Positions 8,892-16,597 of a stretch of 49,032 nucleotides of DNA are shown here, one piece after another. The notes beneath the pieces were generated by a model. It was not told where the DNA came from. It made no database searches and saw nothing but the letters and a program-made list of their open reading frames with translations. Within the stretch, counting starts at the first letter, position 1; each line of letters begins with the position of its first letter. The translations under genes were made by a program, and so were the position numbers. Origin of the DNA: GCA-002862325 sp036339295 (lineage in GTDB: Bacteria; Planctomycetota; Phycisphaerae; Phycisphaerales; SM1A02); NCBI GenBank assembly GCA_036339295.1, contig JAYZBK010000163.1:1-49032 (forward strand). Direction: 5' to 3'.

Positions 8892-9782
8892 ATGTCTCGA
8901 GTCGAAGTCCTGAAGACCTGGAAGCTGTTCATCGGCGGCGGGTTCCCCCGGACCGAGAGCGGTCGCACCCTCGTTCTCGAGGGAGCGGGAGGACGCGTCG
9001 TGGCGCACTGCTGCCGGGCGAGTCGGAAGGACCTTCGGAACGCGATCGAGTCGGCCCGAGGCAGCCTCGCCGGATGGTGGGGACGCGACGCCTACAACCG
9101 GGGCCAGATCCTCTACCGCCTCGCCGAGATGGCGGAGGGTCGGCGCGAGGAACTCGTCGACGCGATCCGCGCGGTGCCGGCGATCGGATCGGGTCGGACA
9201 CCGACCCGGGCCGCGGCGGTCAAGCAGGTCGACGCCTCGATCGACCGGCTCGTCGGCTTCGCCGGCTGGTGCGACAAGTTCCCGCAGGTCGTCGGGTGCC
9301 GCAATCCGGTCAACGGTCCGTATCACGACTTCACGGCGCCCGAGCCCTCGGGGGTCTGCATCGCGATCGCCCCGGAATCGCAGGTCCTGCTCGGACTCGT
9401 CTCGACGATCGCTCCGATGCTCGCGGGCGGCAACGTCGTCGTCGCGGTGGTCGGGGCGGCGAATCCACTCCCTGCCATGACCTTCGCGGAGATCTGCGCC
9501 ACCAGCGACGTCCCGGGCGGCGTGGTCAACATCCTGACCGGTCACCGCGAGGAGCTGGTCCCCGAGGTCGCGAACCATCGCGACGTGGACGCGGTCGGCG
9601 GGTGCTTCGAGTCGGTCGACGAGCGGCGCCTGCTCGAGGCGGGATCCGCGGACAACCTGAAGCGAGTCCACCTGCTCGACGGTCCGGCGACGGACTGGTA
9701 CGACGACGAGGCCAGGACGACGCCCTGGACGATCGAACCGTTCACGGAGATGAAGACGATCTGGCACCCGTCGGGCGCCTGA
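8892..9782 (+). CDS. Short aldehyde dehydrogenase-like protein lacking the catalytic half
   Basis: The product is 296 residues against about 480 for a full ALDH. The N-terminal and NAD-binding parts are recognisable (KLFIGGGFPRTESGR, GWWGRDAYNRGQILYRLAEM, VCIAIAPESQVLLGL, LAGGNVVVAV, TFAEICATSDVPGGVVNILTG). The Cys-containing catalytic domain and the GG-K oligomerisation tail are absent. The sequence ends in TIEPFTEMKTIWHP followed by a stop, which looks like a natural end rather than decay. GGAG upstream supports the ATG at 8892. It is probably the non-catalytic partner of the ALDH at 4672-6123. This resembles the second, pseudoenzyme domain of two-domain ALDH16 proteins and is part of a set with deoC. 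That relationship is inference from family knowledge. Confidence 0.82.
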   Translation: MSRVEVLKTWKLFIGGGFPRTESGRTLVLEGAGGRVVAHCCRASRKDLRNAIESARGSLAGWWGRDAYNRGQILYRLAEMAEGRREELVDAIRAVPAIGSGRTPTRAAAVKQVDASIDRLVGFAGWCDKFPQVVGCRNPVNGPYHDFTAPEPSGVCIAIAPESQVLLGLVSTIAPMLAGGNVVVAVVGAANPLPAMTFAEICATSDVPGGVVNILTGHREELVPEVANHRDVDAVGGCFESVDERRLLEAGSADNLKRVHLLDGPATDWYDDEARTTPWTIEPFTEMKTIWHPSGA

Positions 9783-9791
9783 GGCGGCCGG

Positions 9792-10625
9792 TCAGGCGGT
9801 CCGGCTTCGCATCGGCATCGAGGCGAGCACCTTGTCGAGCTGCCTCGTGACGGCGTGCATGTTCTTCCAGCGACCGTGCTCGTTCGGCTCGAGGCAGAGG
9901 TTCACGACCTCGGCGAGTTCGACCGGCACGTCGGGGTTGAAGCGATTGGCCGGGGGCGGGACGGCGGCCTTGCCCCCGCGGCTCCCGGGGCCCGCGGTCG
10001 GGACCTCCTGGTTCGTGAGCATCCAGTAGATCGTCGCCCCGAAGTTGTAGACGTCGGTCCGTTCGGAGAGCGGCTGGATCTCGGCCTGCTCGGGCGCCAT
10101 GAAGCCCGGCGTGCCCTGGATCCGTTCCTTCGCCTTGCCGATCGGGTGCGCCTGGCCCAGGTCGATGACCTTCACCTGTCCTTCGCCGGTCACCATGATG
10201 TTCGTGGGCTTCATGTCGGCATGCACGTAGCCCTTGTCGTTCATGTGGGCCATGGCATCCGAGACCTCGCGGAGGTAGCGGACCTTCTCCTCGACCGACA
10301 GTCCGGTGAGCTGGTCGAGCGACTGGCCGTCGACCAGTTCCATCAGGACGATCACTTCGTTCCGGGACCATCCCTTGGGGCGGATCTTCTCGACGCTGTG
10401 GATCCGCCGGATCGACGGATGCGTCAGCTTCTTCGAGACCTTCACCTCGTTCTCGGCCTGGATGAGGAAGCGATCGTCCTTGTCGCGCTTCTCGTCGAGG
10501 ATGACCTGCTTGAGCGCATAGACCTCGCTCGTCTTCGGATCGAAGACGCAGAAGATCTCGCTCGCAGCGCCGGAACCGATGTGCTTGAGCACTCGGTAGC
10601 CGTGGATGAGGTCGGGAAGCTTCAC
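9792..10625 (-). CDS. Soluble serine/threonine protein kinase (non-RD)
   Basis: The product is 277 residues, a Hanks-type kinase domain with almost nothing added and no membrane helix, so it is probably cytoplasmic. The Gly-rich loop is IGSGAASEIF (16-25). The ATP lysine is K39 in ALKQV and the helix-C glutamate is near E58-E60. The catalytic loop is HADMKPTN with D137, K139 and N142, and the metal-binding Asp is D155 in IDLGQ. TPGFMAPEQ marks the end of the activation segment. The usual HRD is HAD and DFG is DLG, making it a non-RD kinase. The start codon is GTG (10623-10625), with no in-frame ATG shortly upstream. Substrates are unknown. It sits between the short ALDH-like gene (convergent, 9 bases away) and deoC. 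Confidence 0.88.
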   Translation of the reverse strand: MKLPDLIHGYRVLKHIGSGAASEIFCVFDPKTSEVYALKQVILDEKRDKDDRFLIQAENEVKVSKKLTHPSIRRIHSVEKIRPKGWSRNEVIVLMELVDGQSLDQLTGLSVEEKVRYLREVSDAMAHMNDKGYVHADMKPTNIMVTGEGQVKVIDLGQAHPIGKAKERIQGTPGFMAPEQAEIQPLSERTDVYNFGATIYWMLTNQEVPTAGPGSRGGKAAVPPPANRFNPDVPVELAEVVNLCLEPNEHGRWKNMHAVTRQLDKVLASMPMRSRTA

Positions 10626-10832
10626 TGGAAATGCGTTGACAGGGAAGACGAAACGAGGGGATGGATGTGCCGGTCGGATCGGCGGGACGGAGCAGGAGAA
10701 ATGCCTTCGTCAGGGATGCTCCGGTCTCGCTGAGACGCTCACTATAGAGGATCGCTGGCTGGAATCCATCCCCTTGCTGGGAAACCACTTGCCGGAAATA
10801 CCGGCTGGTGTCGACGGTCTCGAGGAGCCTCT

Positions 10833-11759
10833 TCAGGACGTCGGAATGTCGCCGCGTCCAGCGTACCGGCCGTGGCTGCGGCGCAGGATCTGTCGACCGA
10901 GATCGTCGAGCAGGCTCGAGGCCCCGAATCGATAGAGGCTCGGCTTCATCCACTCGTCCCCGAGAGTCTCCCGCAGCATCACCAGGTGATGAATGGCCGA
11001 TTTCGAGTTCCTGATTCCACCGGCGGGCTTCATGCCGACCATCTCGCCGGTGAGGATCGCCCGGTCGCGGATCGCCTCGAGCATCACCAGCACGACCGGC
11101 ATCGTCGCGGCCGGCGAGATCTTGCCCGTCGAGGTCTTGATGAAGACCTCCCCGGGCTCGCAACGGTCGCCTTCGAAGGGCTCGGAAAGGGCCGCCTCCA
11201 TGGCGAGATCGGAGGCGAGGCGGACCCGGTCGAGGGTCCCGAGCTCCCCGGTCTCGAGGATGACCTTGAGGTGGGCCCGGCCGCATGTTCGCTTGATGGC
11301 GGCGATCTCGTCCTGGACCTCGTCGTAGCGGCCGGCGAGGAAGGCGCCCCGATTGATCACCATGTCGATCTCGTCCGCCCCGGACTCCACCGCCCGGGCC
11401 ACTTCGGCGAGACGGATCTCGAGGGGGGACTGTCCGCTCGGGAACGCCGTCGCGACGCTCGCCACCTTGATGTCCGTTCCCCGAACCCGTTCCTTCGCCG
11501 CTTCGATCATCGAGGGATAGACGCAGACCGCGGCGACCGGATGCACCGGCGGATCGACCGCCTCGGGGATTGGCCGGCGGGCACGGTCGCAGAGGGCCCG
11601 GACCCGTTCGGGCGTGTCGGCGCCCTCCAGGGTGGTGAGGTCCGTCATCGAGACGGCGAGCCTCAGCGCCGCGTCCTTGGACGCCTGCTTGATGGACCGG
11701 GTGGTGAACTCGGCCGCTCGTCGGGCGGCCATCACGGGATCGACCGTTCGCTGTCGCAT
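10833..11759 (-). CDS. deoC: Deoxyribose-phosphate aldolase family protein
   Basis: The 308-residue product is a class I aldolase of the DeoC TIM-barrel family. It would cleave 2-deoxyribose 5-phosphate to acetaldehyde and glyceraldehyde 3-phosphate, or a related substrate. Motifs are VAAVCVYPSMI, IKVASVATAFPSGQ, ADEIDMVINRGAFLAG, LKVILETGEL, VFIKTSTGKIS with the Schiff-base Lys in IKTSTGK, and MVGMKPAGGIRNSKSA. The ATG at 11757-11759 has CGGAG seven bases upstream. It is longer than E. coli DeoC (about 260) because of an N-terminal extension, as in the lineage paired with two aldehyde dehydrogenases. Those two genes are nearby at 4672-6123 and 8892-9782 but on the other strand. Confidence 0.9.
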   Translation of the reverse strand: MRQRTVDPVMAARRAAEFTTRSIKQASKDAALRLAVSMTDLTTLEGADTPERVRALCDRARRPIPEAVDPPVHPVAAVCVYPSMIEAAKERVRGTDIKVASVATAFPSGQSPLEIRLAEVARAVESGADEIDMVINRGAFLAGRYDEVQDEIAAIKRTCGRAHLKVILETGELGTLDRVRLASDLAMEAALSEPFEGDRCEPGEVFIKTSTGKISPAATMPVVLVMLEAIRDRAILTGEMVGMKPAGGIRNSKSAIHHLVMLRETLGDEWMKPSLYRFGASSLLDDLGRQILRRSHGRYAGRGDIPTS

Positions 11760-11779
11760 CGGTGTTCTCCGTCAATGAA

Positions 11780-11808
11780 CGGAGGCGTCGCTGGTCGCGA
11801 CGCCTCCG
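11780..11808 (-). terminator. Perfect 12-bp hairpin between a small secreted gene and deoC
   Basis: The arms at 11780-11791 and 11797-11808 pair perfectly (CGGAGGCGTCGC with its complement) around a five-base loop. It follows the stop of the small gene at 11834 on the minus strand and precedes deoC by about 20 bases. There is no T run, so it may be a terminator, an mRNA 3'-end stabiliser or a leader hairpin of deoC. Confidence 0.45.
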
Positions 11809-11833
11809 CGGATCACTTCGATCGATGCCATGG

Positions 11834-12163
11834 TCACCGAGCGGCGTTGAACAGGGTCGGAAGGAAGGCCCCGTTCTTGAGCTCGAGCTTCGAGGTGGCC
11901 GGGCTGTTGGCGTTGTCGATGTAGTAGATGAAGAGGGTCTCCTCGCTCGAATCGATGACGTACAGGACGTCGTAGGGCCGGTCGGAGGGACCGGTGCCGC
12001 TCGAGCTCGTCACGAGCGAGAAGCCTTCGTCGGTCGAGACCGCCTGGCCCGCGAATGCGGGGTTCGGAGCGAGTCGACCGGCCTGGAGGATCGCCAGGGC
12101 GGCGATGACGAACGCGGATGCCCAGAGGATCGGGGCGGCGGGGTTGGATCGTCGGGTCTTCAT
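11834..12163 (-). CDS. Small secreted protein of unknown function
   Basis: The product is 109 residues. It has an N-terminal signal or anchor segment (MKTRRSNPAAPILW, then hydrophobic to about residue 27) and a short beta-rich body with TDEGFSLVTSSSG, YDVLYVIDSSEETLFIYYID and LELKNGAFLPTLF. The ATG at 12163 is preferred over an in-frame ATG at 12178 because GGAG lies about nine bases before it. The body resembles that of the next gene, with an '...YLLYIVDxxxxxLxxxxY' arrangement, so the two may be distant relatives. Such small exported proteins are common in planctomycetes but have no known function. It follows the 12183-12473 gene by about 20 bases, probably in one operon. Confidence 0.62.
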   Translation of the reverse strand: MKTRRSNPAAPILWASAFVIAALAILQAGRLAPNPAFAGQAVSTDEGFSLVTSSSGTGPSDRPYDVLYVIDSSEETLFIYYIDNANSPATSKLELKNGAFLPTLFNAAR

Positions 12164-12182
12164 GGGAATCGTCTCCATGGGC

Positions 12183-12473
12183 TCACTTGCGGTTCTGGCG
12201 AATGGTGACGGCGTCCTTCACCAGATCCCGGTAGCCCATGCCTTCCAGGACGTCCTGCTGGACGTTGTAGCGGACGGCCACGAGCTGGCGCGAGTTCTGG
12301 TCGACGATGTAGAGCAGGTAGGGGACGGTTCCCTGGGCTCGGCCGGACACCATCGCGTACTTGCCGCGGAAACGCTGCTGCGCCTCCGCCGTCGGGGCGA
12401 AGGTGATCGCCGCGAGCATCGCGACGAGCAGGCCGTTCAGCAGGAGCAGGCCCTTGAGGTTCCGATGGAACAT
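12183..12473 (-). CDS. Small secreted protein of unknown function
   Basis: The product is 96 residues. A signal peptide (MFHRNLKGLLLLNGLLVAML..., cleavage plausible after AEA at about residue 30) is followed by a compact domain with RFRGKYAMVSGRAQG, PYLLYIVDQNSRQLVAVRY and LEGMGYRDLVKDA. The 'RGKYxMVSGxxQG' opening recurs in small exported planctomycete proteins, none of them characterised to my knowledge. It lies in the middle of three co-directional small genes (12743 to 11834) with gaps of about 54 and 19 bases, which suggests one transcript. A role in the envelope or periplasm is inferred only from the signal peptide. Confidence 0.68.
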   Translation of the reverse strand: MFHRNLKGLLLLNGLLVAMLAAITFAPTAEAQQRFRGKYAMVSGRAQGTVPYLLYIVDQNSRQLVAVRYNVQQDVLEGMGYRDLVKDAVTIRQNRK

Positions 12474-12527
12474 TCGATTCTCCGTGGAGAGTGCGTTTGG
12501 GTCGTGGACAGGAGGGGCCGACCGGAC

Positions 12528-12743
12528 TCAGACGTCCTCGGACTGTCGCTTGGACGGGAAGAGGGTCAGCACCACGAGGATCGTGGCGAAGATCCCGGCC
12601 ACCAGGTAACCGAGCCAGATCGGGGTGCGCTGGGCCTGCCCGATGTTGGGATCGCGGGGCGCCGACTGGGCGAACGCCATGGCGGTTGCGGCGAAGGGGC
12701 TCGCGAGGACCGCGACGAGAAGGTGGTTGGTGAGTCGGCGCAT
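12528..12743 (-). CDS. Small membrane protein of unknown function
   Basis: The product is 71 residues. It has an N-terminal hydrophobic segment resembling a signal peptide (MRRLTNHLLVAVLASPFAA, ending near AFAQ at about 26). A short linker (SAPRDPNIGQAQRTP) follows, then a transmembrane helix at about 42-62 (IWLGYLVAGIFATILVVLTL) and a short basic tail (FPSKRQSEDV). The open frame extends upstream to 12878, but the added residues are proline- and arginine-rich and cross a strong hairpin, so I start at the ATG at 12741-12743. It is first in the three-gene cluster. The topology suggests a small exported protein anchored by its C-terminal helix; function is unknown. Confidence 0.6.
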   Translation of the reverse strand: MRRLTNHLLVAVLASPFAATAMAFAQSAPRDPNIGQAQRTPIWLGYLVAGIFATILVVLTLFPSKRQSEDV

Positions 12744-12787
12744 GTCCCGCAAGGTATACGCAGCCGGCGGTTCCGGGCAAACGGCGA

Positions 12788-12829
12788 ATCCGGGGATCCG
12801 ACGCCGGAACGGCGGTCGAATCCCCGGAT
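12788..12829 (-). terminator. Long GC-rich hairpin after the LPMO gene
   Basis: The outer arms at 12788-12797 and 12820-12829 are perfect 10-bp complements (ATCCGGGGAT and ATCCCCGGAT). An inner CGCCG-GAA-CGGCG stem extends the structure with one bulge. It lies about 90 bases past the stop of the 12919-14322 gene on the minus strand and before the start at 12743. There is no strong T run. Termination is likely but not certain. Confidence 0.5.
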
Positions 12830-12918
12830 CCATGTCCCGGGGGCTCTCCACCCGGTGCGGGCGGACCGGGATCGACATCGCCCCGAGGACCCGACGATCC
12901 CCTGGCAGCCTCGTCGGC

Positions 12919-14322
12919 TCAGGGCGAAGGAGACGTCGCGGAGCCGTTCAGGGTGAATCCCCCGGGTTCGGACGGGCTCCCGGAGCACTGCATCCCGATG
13001 GTGAGGGTCGTTCCGGAACAGAAGTCCGCGTTCCAGGTCTCGTTCACGAGGCGGACCTGGCCGGGATCGGTCGGCGCCAGCCGACCGTTCCACGACCCGG
13101 TCACCTCGAATCCGGTCGGTGAGAAGAGGACCTCCCACCCCTTCAGGCACTGACCGCTGTCGTTGACGAGGTCCAGTTCGGCGATGAAGCCGCCGGACCA
13201 CTGGTCGACCACCCTCCAACGATGCAGGAAGCCGTCGAGTTCGCAGACATCGAGGGTTCCGTCGCCGTTGGCGTCACCGCCGGCGAGCTCGCAGGAGTCG
13301 GGGACGAGGTTCATGTCGCAGTCCTCGGCGAGACCCTCGGCGATCGCGCAGGGATCCGGGATCCCATCGCCGTCGCAGTCCGGCAGTCCGGCGCATTCGT
13401 CGGGGATGCCGTCGAAGTCGCAGTCGGGGGCGCCGTCGGCGATCTCCTCGGCGTCGGGGATGCCGTCACCGTCGCAGTCGGGTCCGCAGGACCCCCAGGC
13501 GCTCAGCAGGAGTCCCATGTCCGAACCGTCGGTGTCGCCGTCGCCGTCGAGGTCGCCGCCCGCGCCGTTCCACGAGGCGAAGAGCAGGCCGAGATCGGCG
13601 CCGTCGACCGTGCCGTCGAGGTCCAGGTCGGCCGGGCACTCGCACACTTCGTCGCAGGTCCCGAAGTCGACGTCGCTGACCGAATAGAACCCCTCGCCCA
13701 CGGGGTCGAGGCGTTGCCAGATCACGACCAGGGCATGTCGTCCGATCCGCTCCGGAAGCGTCGTCGGGATGAGGTACGTCCCGTCGTCGAGGGTCGGGGC
13801 GCCGGTCTCGATCTCCTCGAGCTGGGCCCAGTTCAGCGGTTGCGCGGGGTCCCAGTCCGGGGTCGTGAGGTAGGCGCGGAACACGCTCGGGTTGTGCGGG
13901 GTGGTCGCGTACCACTCGATGACGAACGGACCGCTCTCGATCGGTTCCGCGGGCCAGTCGTCCCGGACGAGATCGAGTCCGGCGTACTTGTCGTTCCCCC
14001 CGGAGGCGATGCGTCCGTCGGGAATGGTCAGGGAATAGTCGATGGAGGCCTGGTAGTCCGGATCACCCGGATGGAAGTTCACCACCTCGTTCCAGTCGTA
14101 GAACGGCTGCGTCCCGCCGACCGCCACGGCGGCGGCGATCGCATCGAGCGAGGGGTTCTCCACCCCGCTCTGCCAGCCGATGTAGATCCGCGACGGCGGC
14201 GAGGCCGCCGAACCGTGACCGACGGCCGAGGTGGTCACGAATCCGAGGGACGCGGCCAGGACGGTGGCGGAGAGGGTGCGCCACGAACGTGCCGTGCACG
14301 AAGGCGATCCGATCTTGTTCAT
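12919..14322 (-). CDS. Secreted AA10 lytic polysaccharide monooxygenase with dockerin-like region and CBM2
   Basis: The product is 467 residues and would be a copper-dependent oxidase cleaving chitin or cellulose. The signal peptide ends at TSAVG, which would expose His36 as the mature N-terminus (HGSAASPPSR), as the copper histidine brace requires. The AA10 domain runs to about 220: QPFYDWNEV, IPDGRIASGGNDKYAGLDL, WYATTPHNPSVFRAYLT with the second copper ligand His143, HALVVIWQR, and SVSDVDF with the axial Phe220. Residues about 228-362 hold dockerin-like CPADLDLDGTVDGADLG units and DCDGDGIPD repeats. About 365-463 is a family 2 carbohydrate-binding module (VVDQWSGGFIAELDLVN, GWEVLF, GSWNGR, WNADFC). 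The frame continues upstream to 14562; 14322 is chosen from the signal peptide, with 14355 and 14385 as alternatives. No strong ribosome-binding site is seen. Confidence 0.9.
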   Translation of the reverse strand: MNKIGSPSCTARSWRTLSATVLAASLGFVTTSAVGHGSAASPPSRIYIGWQSGVENPSLDAIAAAVAVGGTQPFYDWNEVVNFHPGDPDYQASIDYSLTIPDGRIASGGNDKYAGLDLVRDDWPAEPIESGPFVIEWYATTPHNPSVFRAYLTTPDWDPAQPLNWAQLEEIETGAPTLDDGTYLIPTTLPERIGRHALVVIWQRLDPVGEGFYSVSDVDFGTCDEVCECPADLDLDGTVDGADLGLLFASWNGAGGDLDGDGDTDGSDMGLLLSAWGSCGPDCDGDGIPDAEEIADGAPDCDFDGIPDECAGLPDCDGDGIPDPCAIAEGLAEDCDMNLVPDSCELAGGDANGDGTLDVCELDGFLHRWRVVDQWSGGFIAELDLVNDSGQCLKGWEVLFSPTGFEVTGSWNGRLAPTDPGQVRLVNETWNADFCSGTTLTIGMQCSGSPSEPGGFTLNGSATSPSP

Positions 14323-14465
14323 CAGGTGGGTCCCGGAGGACTTCGCATCCGGCATGGACGTGAAGTCGTGGTGGCTGCGCCGCATCCATCGCCCCCGGCG
14401 CAGGAATGATCGAAGAGGAGGTTCGCCGAGCCCCGCCGCGAAGTTCCCCGAATTCCCCGATCGCC

Positions 14466-15308
14466 CTACGAATCCCGGTTCGTGAGCTCGTATCGCCCTC
14501 GAGCGTCGCGATCGACGTGAACGAGCGGCACCTCGAAGTCGTGATCGAGGGCGAGCGTCCACCGTTCCCGGAACGCTCGTTCGAGCAGGGTTCGCTTCAC
14601 GGTCATGGTCTCGTACGGATCCATGTCGTAGGCGGTGGCGGCGGAGTGATGGACGTGATGGCGGGTGGGGAGCAGGTCGCCCAGGAACGCGATCGTCCCG
14701 GAGGCGGTCTCGACCAGGACGCCCTGCTGGCCTCGCGTGTGGCCGGGCACCGGCTCGACTCGAAGACCGGGAAGGACCTCCTCGCCGCCCTCGACGAGTC
14801 GGAGCCGATCGTCGATCGGATCGAGATGCGAGCGGAGGTAGGTCCGGGTCATCGTGCTTCGATTGGCGACGGCGTCATCCCACTCGAGGCGCTGGACCAC
14901 GACCTCGGCGTTGCGGAAGACGGGACGCGCGGGCTTCGAGGGGTCGGGGTCGTCCGCGTCGAAGGTCGTGAGACCACCCGCATGGTCGAAGTGGAGGTGC
15001 GTCACCACGACAAGGTCGATCTCGTCCGGGGTGGTGCCGGCCTCGCGGAGCGCGTCGACGATCGTCCGATCCTCGAGTCCGTACATCGCCCGTTCCCGAT
15101 CGGTCCACTTGTCGCCGCACCCGGTCTCCACCAGCACCGTCCCGGCGCTGCTTCGGAGCAGGAGGCAGTTGGTCTGGAGGGGAATGCGATTCGACTCGTC
15201 GGGATGCGACCAGGTCGACCACATCGCCTTCGGGATGATCCCGAACATCCCGCCACCGTCCAGCCGCAACGCTCCCGCCTGCAGCACTTCGCACGACCAG
15301 TCGCTCAT
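14466..15308 (-). CDS. MBL-fold metallo-hydrolase
   Basis: The 280-residue product is cytoplasmic and of the metallo-beta-lactamase superfamily. The zinc-binding signature THLHFDHAGG is clear. Further metal-ligand regions are VPGHTRGQQGVLV, FLGDLLPTRHH and LALDHDFEVPL. The N-terminal NCLLLRSSAGTVLVETGCGD and the catalytic arrangement resemble lactonase or general hydrolase members rather than glyoxalase II or ribonucleases, but the substrate cannot be read from sequence. The ATG at 15308 gives a complete domain. It lies 37 bases after the PLP enzyme ending at 15346 and may be co-transcribed with it. Confidence 0.85.
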   Translation of the reverse strand: MSDWSCEVLQAGALRLDGGGMFGIIPKAMWSTWSHPDESNRIPLQTNCLLLRSSAGTVLVETGCGDKWTDRERAMYGLEDRTIVDALREAGTTPDEIDLVVVTHLHFDHAGGLTTFDADDPDPSKPARPVFRNAEVVVQRLEWDDAVANRSTMTRTYLRSHLDPIDDRLRLVEGGEEVLPGLRVEPVPGHTRGQQGVLVETASGTIAFLGDLLPTRHHVHHSAATAYDMDPYETMTVKRTLLERAFRERWTLALDHDFEVPLVHVDRDARGRYELTNRDS

Positions 15309-15345
15309 CGTCGCATTGTGCCACGAGATCGGATCGAGGTCCGTC

Positions 15346-16560
15346 TCAGGCGTGAAGGCGTTCGAGGCCGGCCGCGAGATCCTCCGCGAGGTCCTCGGTC
15401 GACTCGAGCCCGACCGAGACCCTCAGCAGCGTGCCGCTCTCCGCGAAGGGGACGGCCGTGCGCTCGCTCAGGGGGTGCTGGGGGATCACGAGGCTCTCGA
15501 ACCCGCCCCAGGAGTAGCCCAGCTCGAAGACCTGCATGCCCTCCAGCATGCGGGCGAGCGCGGGCCGATCCACCTCGTGGAGCAGCACGCCGAAGACGCC
15601 GCAGGCTCGATCGAAGTCCCGCCGGAAGATGGTGTTCCCGGGGTCGCCGTCGAGCGCCGGGTGCAGCACGCGCTTGACTTCGGGCCGCCCTCGAAGCCAC
15701 GCGGCCAGCTGCAGGGCCGACTTCTCCTGCGCATCGAGCCGGGCCGCGAGCGTCCGGAGCCCGCGAAGGGCGAGCCACGCGTCGTCGGGACTGGCGCCGT
15801 GCCCGAGATCCATCGCGGTGTGCTTCAGCCGATTCCAGATCGAACGGGTGCGTGCGGTCACGGCACCGAGCATCACGTCCGAATGCCCGCCGACGTACTT
15901 GGTCAGGGCATGCACCACCACGTCGACCCCGTGCTCGATCGGCCGGAACCCGAGCGGCGTGGCCCAGGTGTTGTCGATGACCGACACGATGCCGCGATCG
16001 GCACAGGCCCGGGCGATCGCGGGCACGTCCTGCATCTCGAACGTGACGCTGCCCGGCGACTCCATGAACACCACTCGGGTCTCGTCCTCGAAGAGCGTCT
16101 CGATCCCCGGGCGATCGTCCTGCCCGACCCGCGGGTCGTAGTAGGTGGTCTTCACGCCGAATCGCTTCAGCAGGCCGTCGCACAGGATCCTCGAGGGGCC
16201 GTAGCAGGAGTCGACCATCAGCACGTGATCGCCTCGCTCGAGGAAGGCGAGGAGCGAGACCCCGACCGCGGCGAGTCCGCTCTCGACCAGCACCGTGCCC
16301 TCGCCCTGGTCGAGTTCGGAGAGCGCGGAGGCCAGCGCCCGCTCGGTCGGCGTGTCGAGGAGACCGTAGGTGTAGGGGCCGTCGAGCAGGTCGACCGACA
16401 GTGCCTGGTCGAACTCGTCCAGCGTCGCGAAGGTGACGGTGGAGCCGCGCACGATCGGCGGATTGACGAAGCCGGGCGTCGACCGACCCAGTCGCGTCAG
16501 GGCCGTTCGCCGCGCGGCCGCGGCCTGCATGGAGGATTCCTCGGGCGTCGGTTCGGTCAT
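15346..16560 (-). CDS. metC: Cys/Met metabolism PLP-dependent enzyme, cystathionine beta-lyase-like
   Basis: The 404-residue product is a transsulfuration-family (fold type I) enzyme. It probably cleaves cystathionine to homocysteine, pyruvate and ammonia in methionine synthesis. Visible motifs are YTYGLLDTPTERALASAL, the cofactor-stacking region VLVESGLAAVGV, VDSCYGPSR, FMESPGSVTFEMQD, SVIDNTWATPLGF, and the PLP lysine K221 in ALTKYVGGHSDVMLG. YSWGGFESLV and LLRVSVGLES are typical of the C-terminal domain and lean towards MetC over gamma-synthase. The residue before ALTKY is His rather than the more usual Ser. The ATG at 16560 is accepted. The downstream MBL hydrolase follows closely. Substrate preference within the family is uncertain. 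Confidence 0.88.
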   Translation of the reverse strand: MTEPTPEESSMQAAAARRTALTRLGRSTPGFVNPPIVRGSTVTFATLDEFDQALSVDLLDGPYTYGLLDTPTERALASALSELDQGEGTVLVESGLAAVGVSLLAFLERGDHVLMVDSCYGPSRILCDGLLKRFGVKTTYYDPRVGQDDRPGIETLFEDETRVVFMESPGSVTFEMQDVPAIARACADRGIVSVIDNTWATPLGFRPIEHGVDVVVHALTKYVGGHSDVMLGAVTARTRSIWNRLKHTAMDLGHGASPDDAWLALRGLRTLAARLDAQEKSALQLAAWLRGRPEVKRVLHPALDGDPGNTIFRRDFDRACGVFGVLLHEVDRPALARMLEGMQVFELGYSWGGFESLVIPQHPLSERTAVPFAESGTLLRVSVGLESTEDLAEDLAAGLERLHA

Positions 16561-16597
16561 CCGGACACGCTACCTCGCTCGCGCGGAGCAACCGTGC

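Noticed and set aside
10633..10638. TTGACA on the plus strand, a perfect -35 box
   Set aside because: No gene follows on that strand within reasonable distance and no -10 is seen at about 17 bases; it lies just upstream of a minus-strand gene.
9742..11775. 677-residue minus-strand frame over the kinase and deoC
   Set aside because: Off-frame shadow; both true genes have complete active-site motifs in other frames.
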